Source: Ottelia alismoides
Lineage: Eukaryota; Streptophyta; Magnoliopsida; Alismatales; Hydrocharitaceae
Length of the DNA: 64,000 bases
Assembly (NCBI GenBank): GCA_037367405.1
Contig: JAZKJV010000089.1
Location: 434,001 to 498,000 of the forward strand
Direction: 5' to 3'
The position numbers and the translations under genes were made by a program. Positions 46,536 through 56,394 of the stretch are shown here, piece by piece. The stretch's first letter is position 1. Each line of letters starts with the position of its first letter. The notes beneath the pieces are model-generated. The model did not search any database. It was given only the letters and a program-made list of their open reading frames with translations, and was not told where the DNA came from.

Positions 46536-48125
46536 ATTATCTCAGCCGATTTAACTGGAGAGCAGGAATCCCGTCTGATGGGGGTTCTTGAAAAGAACCG
46601 CAAGGCGATAGGATGGAGCGTAGACGATCTCCAGGGGATAAGTCCGGCCCTGTGCTCCCACCATATCTATCTCGAGGATGAGGCAAAGCCGTCGCGTGAG
46701 TTCCAGCGGCGGCTGAACCCGAATCTGAGAGAAGTTATCATGAAGGAGATTTCGAAATGGTGGAGCGCCGATTTTATCTACCCCATCTCCGACTCCAAGT
46801 GGGTCAGTCCGTTGCATGTGGTGTCCAAGAAGACGGGCATCACTACAATTGTCAGCGAGTCTGGAGAGGAGATCGCTACCCGAGTACCCAATTCTTGGCG
46901 GGTCTGCGTATATTACAGACGACTCAACCAGGCCATCAAGAAGGATCATTTCCCCCTGCCCTTTATAGATCAGATCATTGAGAGACTAGCAGGGAAGAGC
47001 CACTACTGCTTTTTGGATGGGTACTCTGGCTACAATCAGGTGGCCATCGCGCCCGAGGACCAGGACAAGACCACCTTCACCTATCCCTTCGGTACATATG
47101 CCTTCAGACGCATGCCATTTGAGTTATGCAACGTCCCTGCGACTTTTCAGAGATGCATGCTGTCTATCTTTTCGGACATGGTGGGGGAGTGTTTGGAGGT
47201 TTTCATGGATGATTTCTCGATCTACGGCGACGGATTCGACTCCTGTCTTGACTGCCTAGATCGAGTCCTTCAGCGATGCATTGAGGTTCACCTAGTGCTG
47301 TCTTGAGAGAAGAGTCACTTCATGGTGACTCAAGGGACGGTGCTTGGCCATATCATCTCCAACAGGAGCATGGAGGTTGATCCGGTCAAGGTAGATTTCA
47401 TTAGAAAACTCACAGCACCGTCCAACCTGCGGCAGTTACGGTCTTTTCTGGGGCGCGTCGGTTTCTACCGACGCTTCATTCATGATTTCAGTAGGATTGC
47501 CCCATCGTTGACTGATCTGCTGACGAAAGACACCGAGTTCCTTGTCGATGACAAGTGTCTTTCGTCATTTGCGACTCTCAAGAGATGTGTTGTAGAGGCT
47601 CCTGTTCTCCAGCCGCCTGATTGGTCTCTCCCATTCAAGATCATGACGGATGCCTCCGATTTTGCCATAGGGGTCGTGCTGGGACAGAGGAGGGATGGAT
47701 CCCCATTTGCTATTCACTACGCTAGCCGTACATTGGATGCCGTACAGCGGAACTACACTGTAACTGAGAAGGAGATGTTAGCCGTAATCTTCGCCCTAGA
47801 TAAGTTCAGATCTTACATCATTGGATCTAGAGTGATCATTTACACTAACCACACCGCCATCAGGTACATCATGGCAAAGAAGGATGCCAAAGCCAGATTG
47901 ACCAGATGGATCCTTCTACTCCAGGAGTTTGACATAGAGATTAAGGATAAGCCTGGAGTCAAGAATGTGGTGGCGGATCATCTCTCCCGATTAGAGCATC
48001 TTGAGGATTCCGAGCAGACTGAGCCTATTTTAGAGACCTTCCCAGATGAGGCGATCCTTGCTGTCTCCTCTCTCCCATGGTACGCCGATATTGCGAACTT
48101 TCTTGTTGCTAAGAAAGTTCCATAA
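46536..48125 (+). pseudogene. Reverse transcriptase and RNase H of element B
   Basis: One frame runs from the E junction. RT motifs are AIGWSVDDLQGISP, FYPISDSKW-type entry (here FIYPISDSKWVSPL), WRVCVYYRRLN, HFPLPFIDQIIERLAG, CFLDGYSGYNQ with the first catalytic aspartate, and VFMDDFSIYGD with the M-D-D box. TGA at 47304-47306 interrupts it where relatives have tryptophan before EKSHFMV. RNase H follows with [29 protein letters not shown] and [12 protein letters not shown], then [13 protein letters not shown] at 48123 ends this open part. There is no frame change over the whole stretch. Confidence 0.93.
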
Positions 48126-49358
48126 GTTTGGCCCAGGCAGAGACTTGAGACCTTCCTTGCGAAGGCCAAGTTCTACCACTGGGAGGATCACATCCTTTAC
48201 CATGAAGGAGGGGATAACGTCTGGCGTCGGTGCATTCCTTAGGAGGAGCACCATAGCGTCCTCACTTACTTCCACAAGCTTGAGCCAGGAGGACATCACT
48301 CTGAGAGGAGAACGACACAGAAAGTACTCCAATCCGGCCTATGGTGGCCTACCCTCTTCAAGGACTCTGATGAGTTCGTGAAGAGATGTACTGATTGTCA
48401 GAGGATGGGCACTTGTGGACTGCGTGATATGATGCCGATGCAGCCCATTCACTTCTGTGAGGTTTTTGACGCATGGGGCATCGATTTCATGGGTCCATTC
48501 CCTAGGAGCCAGGGAATCGAGTACATTCTGTTGGCTGTGGATTATGTTAGTCGTTGGGTTGAGGCCATCCCCGCCCGAACCGCTGATGCTAGGACTGTTT
48601 GCCGATTTTTGAGGAAGCATATCATTTCACATTTCGGGGTACCTCGAGTGTTGATATCTGACGGGGGGTCTCATTTCGTCAACGACAAGGTAAAGGCCCT
48701 TGCTAGCGAGTTCAACATAGACCATCGAGTTGCCACTCCATACTACCCTCAGACGAATGGTCTTACTGAAGTGTCGAACAGGGAGATCAAGACTATATTG
48801 CAGAAAGTCATCTGCCCTGACCGAAAGGATTGGTCACAGCTTTTGGACTCGATCTTGTGGGCATATAGGACGTCTTTCAAGACACTTTTGGGTACGACTC
48901 CCTTTCACCTCGTTTATGGCAAGCCGTGCCATTTACTTGTTGAGCTGAGACATAGGATACTTTGGGCTGTCACTGATATACTTTTGGATCCAGATAGTGT
49001 AGGAGATCAGAGGAGGGCAGAGTTAGCAGCCTTGGAGGAGCTTCATGATACCGCCTTTTCAAACAACCTACATTATAAGGAGAGAGTGAAGGAGTGGCAT
49101 GATTCTAATATCATCCACAAGCATTTTGATACAGGACAGAGAGTATGGCTGTTTGATGCTAGGCTTCACCTATTTCTAGGGAAGCTACATAGCAAATGGA
49201 AGGGACCGTATTTGGTGAGAAAGGTACATGACAATGGGAGTATCGACATATCTGAGTTGTCTTCTGAGAGTACCTTTTGAGTGAACGGCCAGCGGCGCAA
49301 GCCATATCTAGATCATGAGCCGCGAGTCATTGATGTTGCCCCGATTCACTTTGCGTGA
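48126..49358 (+). pseudogene. int: Integrase of element B
   Basis: The frame continues past TAA 48123 and TAG 48240. The zinc finger includes FHKLEPGGHHSE and CTDCQRMGTC. Core motifs are VFDAWGIDFMGPF (first aspartate), VLISDGGSHFVND (second) and NGLTEVSNREIK (glutamate), so all three catalytic residues are present. WAYRTSFKTLLG and HLVYGKPCHL are characteristic of Athila. TGA at 49278 interrupts the last 27 codons, and the frame closes at TGA 49356-49358. No chromodomain follows. Confidence 0.93.
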
Positions 49359-51443
49359 GATGTGGTCTCTTGACTCACATCTATTGCATCTCACGCCTGA
49401 TTATCACTGTTCGTATGACTTGTATAGATCCAGATGTCCATATCACTCTATTCTTTAGCCCCACATCCCTTTTCTCATCTTATGATTATGCTATACTTAG
49501 GGTGCACTTTACCCTAAGTATAGGGGGATGTAGGACTCCCGGGTATTCTTTTGATTCATGTCTACCGCTGTTTTGTTGCCTATACTTAGGGATATTTTAC
49601 CCTAAGTATAGGGGGGGTAGACCCTGTACCTTCTTCATTTGGATTTCCCTTTGGGTACAGCCTGCTATACTTAGGATTATTTGATCCTAAGTATAGGGGG
49701 AAATATCGAGACCCTCTTGCATTTCTATTCTTTCATTCGTCTTTGTATATAGCCTTCCTTCTCACTTCCCTATACTAAGTACGAGTTATGTCTTCTTCAT
49801 CGCTCTTTACTCTGAGGACATCGTTCGAGCTAAGTATAGGGGGTTGTGTATATATTTCATATATACTTTTGCCATAACTCGTACTTTGTATGAGTGTGTT
49901 AATAAATAAAAATGGCTAAAAACCTAAAAACCCAAAAATCCATAAAAAATAAAAAAATTTCCTTGTAAATACACATTCTTTTATTGCACATACATAGCTA
50001 TTGTACAAATTATTTTTGTAAAAATGTTTTCAAAAACTTTTTGTATAAATAGTGTGTAAATATTTTCTTATCAAAATTATATATATATAGTACAAAATTT
50101 TTCCAAAATGTTTTGAAAATCAAAAGTTTGCAAAAACCGTGTGTAAATTTTTGTAATTATTTTGCAAAACTTGCATTCATGCATACATCCATGGTTTCAA
50201 AACATTTTTCAAAAATTTTGCATATGTGTAAATATTGTGTAAATAGCATCTTTGTAAGTACTTGTATAGTTTTTCCTGGATTATAGTTGACATTTAAACT
50301 AGCCTGGAATTAAATTGGAAAATGGAGCTTGGTTAAGATCTTAATCCACCTAATTATAAGAGGAACCTTATAGGGCTTAGGGTTAAGGCTTTTCAGGTCC
50401 ATGATGACTTCATTCTTTGAGTCCACTAGGCTGTGATCATATGTCATCTCAATGAGCCTAAGTAAAGCACTTAACAACACACACATGACTCATATAGACA
50501 ATGGCTTGACTTGGACCCACACTTTACACCGAGCTCTCTACGGATGAGGTGGTGAGGAGGCAGTCTTCCTTGACTTGGGGTAGCATATGAGGGTAGTACT
50601 TATAGGCGGAACCTCTCTTCTTCTTATAGTGAAGGAAGTGTGTCTCAACTTGGTCTGGTTGCCATGAGGTCTAACGACAGGAGTTGTGGGTTGCAATAAA
50701 GCTTCAAAAGAGGGATAGTCTACTGGCTCAAGAGGAAAATTTTCTTATGTACATATGCTGCACCTTGTAAATATGTTGTACAGATGCACTTGGAAAAAAA
50801 TGCAAAAAGAAAATAACTCCAAAAAAGTGGTGGGTCTGATAGAAAATGATAATCCCACCGGAGTATGTATATAGTGCAATAAGCAAAGCTTGAGACTCAT
50901 GTTCAATCTTATGTAGCTTGCAGCTGGGAGACTTAGCTACACTGGTTGAGCTCCCAAGGATACATGGCTACACTGGCCATGGTCCATTCGCTTCTTCCCC
51001 CTCTTCCTGAGCCGGTTGGACTTGAACTTAGAAGGGAATACCCCGCTCCTCGAGGAAAGAGTGGCCAGATTAGGGTCATAGAGTTACCTTATTGGGGAGG
51101 GTTGTCATCTTGCTACTTCTGAGGTGGAGAGCTTACCTCACTTACACTGTACAAGGAAAGATTCATGGTCTTCAGGGTTTGTGTATGTAGACTTATTCTG
51201 ATCTGGATTGTTGAGGAGTCTTGACAATAGATTAGTGGATTTTAGAGGCTGTTAAGTTTTAAACCTAAGTCCAAATAAGGTTCCGACACATTAATAATCC
51301 AAAGATCTGATCGAGCTCCATATTTCAATTTAATGAAGGTAAGTTTAATAATCAGCATTGACCTATGCATTTTCTCCTCTTTTTCTTTTTCTTTTTCACT
51401 TCTTTTTCAAATAAGTGTTTGCTAAGGGACTAGCAAAGTTAGT
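49359..51443 (+). other. 3' untranslated region of element B
   Basis: No supported gene in 2.1 kb; no envelope-like ORF. It holds four hairpin-plus-G-run units (49491-49845), then an AT-rich stretch, then blocks also found in A and C: a 28-nt block at 50698-50725, a 37-nt block at 51021-51057 identical in all three elements, and GTGTTTGCTAAGGGACTAGC near 51416. Confidence 0.8.
49491..49845 (+). repeat. Array of four hairpins each followed by a G-run (extra PPT-like units)
   Basis: Units: 49491-49527 (arms CTATACTTAGGG and CCCTAAGTATAG), 49580-49617 (same arms, then seven G), 49665-49700 (arms CTATACTTAGGAT and ATCCTAAGTATAG, then GGGG), and a wide one with arms near 49770 and 49830-49839, then GGGGG. 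The second and third units match those of C at 58588-58619 (31 of 32 bases) and 58489-58520 (32 of 32). Each G-run follows TATA just as the true polypurine tract does at 51444. Confidence 0.9.
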
Positions 51444-51453
51444 TATAGGGGGG
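51444..51453 (+). other. Polypurine tract of element B
   Basis: TTATAGGGGGG-type tract directly before TGATGAAT of the 3' LTR. It resembles the G-runs of the upstream hairpin units. Confidence 0.85.
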
Positions 51454-54400
51454 TGATGAATGGGCAAAACACATGTAGATAGGTGTAAATAGAATAAATT
51501 ATCATTTAGCATGCATTGTGTAAATTACAATAATTAGCATGTTTTTGTGCATAAATAAAAGAATAAAGAAATAAAAGAAAAAGAGGGAGATATTTAGAAT
51601 AAATATTGAGCGACCTAATCCCAAGGGAGGGCTCAGCATGGGCCTGACCGCAAAAGAATCAAAGTAGAGAGAGATAGGGAAGCTCAATTATGTGTACATA
51701 TACCTATGTATATAAATAAATATTATTTTCCTCTTAATAAAAATGTGTGTTTATTAATTTGTACATATTTTAAATATAAAACTAAAATAAAATTGGGAAA
51801 AATAAAATAAAAACAAAAATAAAATAAAAAGAAAAAGAAATAAAATCAATTTCTACCTTGTATATATACCATGTAAATATATGTATATACCTATTTATTT
51901 ATTCCATGTAAATAATAAAAATAAAATAAAAATACCCTTTTATTCCAAATTTTTTTCTATAAATAAATAAAATATAAAATTAGAATAACTATATAAAAAT
52001 AAATAATTAAAAATCAAAAATCAAAAATTCATATTGTATATACCTGTATATAATAATAATATTTTGTAAAGACCTAATTTTTATTTCAAAAAAATAAAAA
52101 AATATCACTAAAAAATTATTTGAAAATAAATAAACATTTTTCATGTTTTAAGTTTTTCAAAAACAAGTCATTTATTATTTTTAAATGAATTTCCAAATAT
52201 TTATTGAATGGCGGCCTGTGATTGGTCCACGGGGGATTGTTGACCCCCGGTCAACTCTCCCCCTGGACCAGTCAACTTGGATCTGTGCGCGCACCCCAAC
52301 TTCATTTAATTTTTTAAACCAGATCCGAGCTCCATTTACCCAAACCCCATGTCCTAATTGATCCTCACTGATTCGAGATCCACGCTAGAGCATCCGCCTA
52401 GGGATCCGTGCTTCACGGAACCCTGCCCGATCTCTTCTTCTTAGACCTGAGCTGCTATATAGCTGAACCTCCGCCACACATTTCCCACCATATTTGGCAC
52501 TTCTCCTTCGTCCCAGGACCTCCACATTCTTCCTGAGAGTGACAGCTTTGCGAGGGAGGTGTCGAAGAGAGGAGAGGACGCCGTTCGCCACTGATCCGGC
52601 GACTCCTGCCGCCGTGCGTCGCCGCGAGGTGCGCCCGAGCCTCAGGCGACGACGACCCTTCGAGGCTACGACCCAGAGCTTCCTGAGCTCGTCCCCAGTC
52701 AACTCCATTCATCAGGTAGACCCGAATCCCTTTAGTTTCGCTTAATTTCATCTTTCGCCCAAATCGACCCATCATCGTCGCCGATCGATTCCCGCCGCTA
52801 CATCCTCCCATTCGACCATCGGAATCGACCATCATCTCCGTGAGACCCCTCTCCACCTTCTGCACCCACGCATCCACCTTGTTTCGCCCAGGAACCAAGG
52901 CTCGACCTCCACCGCCGTCGCCTCGCCGGAGGTCGCTCACCCGACGCGCCCGACAACCCATTTCACCTCTAACTGGGTCGAGGCAACTTGCCCTCGACCA
53001 GGAAGCTTCTGGTGCTCTTTTGCAGGTCTATGCGACCCATCTGGGGGTCCTTTCGTTCGAGCCCAGGTGCTTTCCTCCTCCAACATCGTCGAACCGCTCC
53101 GGTGGTCCTTGGCCTCATTGGAGGCATCTAGCAGCTGCAGACCATCGAGGCAGAGCTGTTCCATATTCCACTAGCCGGAGAGGAGGCCTCCACCGCGCGC
53201 ATGGAGCCAGCGAAGCTCGCCGGCGAGCAGTTCTTGGAGGACCTTCCTCCGTCGTCCGATCAGTCCCGAGGTCCCAGATTCGACCACAACCATCCATTTG
53301 AGGGGACCCATCCACCGTCAGATCTTTCTTGGACTCGATCGTGACCGTCGATCCAGCGAGGTTTCAGCCGCAGCCAGTCATCGTCCGATCTTCCACGTGG
53401 CACACCCTCGCCCCTCCGATAATAAGGGGTAAATTATACTTAGGCCCCTGCTCTTTTATTTTTGCAATCTAGTCCTGTAAATATTTTAGTCAGTTGTTTT
53501 TATTTTGTAAATATTACACATAGGACCTGGATGTTTCTTGTATTTGCATTATAGTCCCTGTGAGTGTGGACCACGTGCTTTGACACTTGAGGACCTGGAA
53601 CTTTTGCGTTATTTATCCTATAGTTCTTGCGTGTTATGGTTTGATCTGTTAGAAATAATAATTACATTTAGGTCCCTCCGTGCCTGATTCACGTGCGTAG
53701 CGCGTGATTACTTCGATATTTTGCACGAGGGTCCTTATACTTTCTTGTCTTGTTACTGTTTGGCCCTTGGAACATGTTTTTATTACATTTAGGTCCCTGT
53801 GCACTGTGAGCCTCTATTTTAATTAAATAAAATAGCAAATCAAGGCCAAATTGCGTGAAATTTGGATACGTGACTCTTGCCACTGTGTAAAAATTTCACC
53901 AAAAATTTGGTACATTTTTGATGTGCTTTGATATTTTTAAAAATTCAAAAACAGTAGTTTTTGCTTTTGTCCAGTTTGAAAAATCATAAAAAATATAAAA
54001 ACTATTTTAAAAATTCTAAAAAAATTAGGTTTTGTTAAATTTTGGTGTGTTTGATTTCTGTGCATTTTTGGCTATTTTTGGATATATAAAAACCTTAAAA
54101 GTAAAAAACCTTTAAAAACTTATAAAAATTCTAAAAAATTGTAGAAAACTCAAAAATTTATAAACTCTTTTTTTGAATTTTCTTTGTTGTTTCTATTTTT
54201 CATAAAATTACCTCCAGGTTGTAAAAGACCCATTTGATATTTTTCATGGGACTTTGAAGTCTGGCTAGACAGATTGCTCTTGTTTTTGCCTTCTTTGATT
54301 TTTAGAAAATGGTAAAAAAATTAGAAAAATATGAAAAATTCATCAAAAATACTAAAAAATTTAAAAAACATAAAAACATTGTTCTTTGAATTTTTGTAGT

Positions 54401-54774
54401 ATTTTTGAGTGTTTTGATAATTTGTTGACTTGTGCTTGTTTAGCCTTTTTCTTATTTTCCTTTATTATTAAAAATCCAAAAAAAATATAAAAATAATTAA
54501 AAATCCACCAAAAATACTTGTTTGTATTTTCTTTTATTTTAGACTACTTCGTAGGCCGCAAGACCAACTCGTGCTCCCTGAGTCCGACCTTGGGTGCTAC
54601 ACCAGGCTAATCTCATAGCCAGGACCGCTATCTTATTTTTGATTGATTTTCTATCTTTATTTGGTGGTCTGATCCTTATTTTTCTTGATTGACCGATCCA
54701 TCTGTGAGCGACTGAGGTCGCAACGACCTTAGTTATCTATCTACCTTAGTCGTTCGTCGATTTTTTGGTCATCA
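51454..54774 (+). repeat. 3' LTR of element B
   Basis: This copy of 26382-29722 has lost about 50 bp just inside its start. After TGATGAAT it goes directly to GGGCAAAACACATG, so the second arm of the terminal palindrome is missing. The end is GGTCATCA at 54774. Other blocks and the TATA-like site are conserved. Confidence 0.92.
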
Positions 54775-54779
54775 GCATG

Positions 54780-56379
54780 TAGCACCTGAGATAGGGTACC
54801 TCAGGGCCAAAGATGGCCGGAGATGATAGAGCCACTCCTCGACCCTTGCCTGGGCTCCGCTCGCAAGCTGGAGGAGGCCTGTCACCCCTCCGGTCCAGAG
54901 CACGGTGAAGGAAGACCAAGCTAGGGTCAAAAGAGGGTTCGAAAATGGAAGGGAAGCTCGGGTGGTTTTTGAATAGGATGCGTGACTGGGTGAGAAGAAC
55001 GAGGCGTGGCAGACGATTCAACGATCCAAAGATAGAAAAGAACCTAGGGCATGTATAATGGATACATGGTGATGAAAAGTCGTGAAAACCCCAAACAGAT
55101 GGTGAAAGATCGATCCTAAAAAAAATCACGAAAATGGCCAAAAAATGCAGTCTGACACAAAGCCAGACTCGGTCAGAGAGTTGACCGAGGTCAACCAAGG
55201 GAAGAATCTGGTTGGTCCACGTGGACCAACCATAAAAAACCTTGAAAAAAGATTTGTAAATTCTAATAAAAATAATAAACAATTTTATTAGATTTAGGTT
55301 GTTAAATAAAAAATATTTATTATTTTATGAAGTATTTTATTATGATTTTTATTTATTTTTTGAGGCTTAGAATTATAAGTTACCTTTAATGAGCTATATA
55401 GGTATATTTATCTATATATTTTATTTTTATTTTTATTTTGTATATTTAATTTTATTATTTTTGTTTATTATTTTATAAATTTATAACTTATTATTATAAA
55501 CTTAAATATATTTTTATTTTATTTTTTTGATATATTATATACAATTAAATAAATAGAAGTATTGATTGTATAGGTATACTTATTGGTATTATACATATGT
55601 GTTTTGTATCAATATTTTATTTTAATGATTTAATGATGTTTTTATTCCAATTTTAACATGTTCATATATTATAAATAATATTTACAAAATTATAAAATAT
55701 AAATTTATAAAAATAATGAATAATAAATAAAATGAATATTTTATTCGATATAAGTATACAATAGGGGTCCAAAACCTAACTTTCACATCGTAACTCAGAA
55801 AGATATGAAACCACCTTCACTAAATAGCTTATTTAAAATTATATACAATTAAAGGTGATCTTGATACATTACGAGTTTTTATTTGAGAGATACATGTCTG
55901 TGAAGTTGGGATTTTGGAATCTTATTCAGATCATAACTTTTTATATGTACATTATTTTTGGGTGAAATCAATATTGTATTTTTCTATATGCAATTATCTA
56001 CAATTTTCATGTACAAAGTTTTTTTATTTGAAGTATAAAAAGTGGAACTAAAAATATGTCCGAAAAATAAAGGAAAATGAATAAAATAGAAGAGAATTTT
56101 ATTGGTATTTTGGCCCTTATCTCCCCCTACTTTATTCCTTGTCGACCCAGTCATCGAGATGCCTAGGTCTCGGGGTTTCGGGTCATAAAATATTTGCAAT
56201 TCTTTATTCTTTTTCTTTTCTTTATTCTATAATTTTGGCTTTAAAAGCTATATTTTATACACATTTTGTACAATAATGCATGAATGATAAAATGCCTAAT
56301 TTAAGCCTATTTACACGCATTTACTAGGGGTTTTAAGGCCAAAATGATAGAATAAAGATGATGAAACAGAGATTCGTCA
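54780..56379 (-). repeat. 3' LTR of element C, U3-side part
   Basis: Continues the LTR from 26381 after B and its target copy (54775-54779). It resembles the first 1.6 kb of the A LTR in reverse: the phrase GGTTGGTCCACGTGGACCAA (minus strand, near 55222), the AT-rich block and the phrase CCCGAAACCCCGAGACCTAG (minus strand, near 56170). On the minus strand the LTR starts TGACGAATC at 56379. The minus-strand ORF 54746-55282 falls in this LTR and is not convincing. Confidence 0.85.
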
Positions 56380-56394
56380 TCCCCCTATATTTGC
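56380..56394 (-). other. Polypurine tract of element C
   Basis: The minus strand reads GGCAAATATAGGGGGA immediately before the LTR start TGACGAAT. It is better preserved than that of A. Confidence 0.8.

Larger units (their letters stand above)
26382..54774 (+). mobile_element. Element B: Athila-type LTR retrotransposon with gag-pol, split by E
   Basis: LTRs are at 26382-29722 and 51454-54774, the primer site at 29726, gag and pol between 31461 and 49358, and a polypurine tract at 51444-51453. Flanking 5-mers GCAGG (26377-26381) and GCATG (54775-54779) form a target duplication with one change, and both flanks are C LTR. Without chromovirus E (35250-46535) and its target copy, B is about 17.1 kb. 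The order protease, RT, RNase H, integrase and the integrase motifs fit the Athila lineage of Ty3/gypsy. No second (archaeal-type) RNase H and no envelope-like ORF are seen after integrase. Confidence 0.92.

Noticed and set aside
49355..49684. 109-codon ORF after B integrase, possible envelope-like gene
   Set aside because: It spans the hairpin array and its sequence is dictated by those repeats; no signal peptide or fusion-type segment is supported.
49491..49845. CRISPR-like or rho-independent-terminator reading of the regular hairpins
   Set aside because: The units vary in spacing and loop, end in G-runs rather than T-runs, and lie in a plant retrotransposon 3' region.
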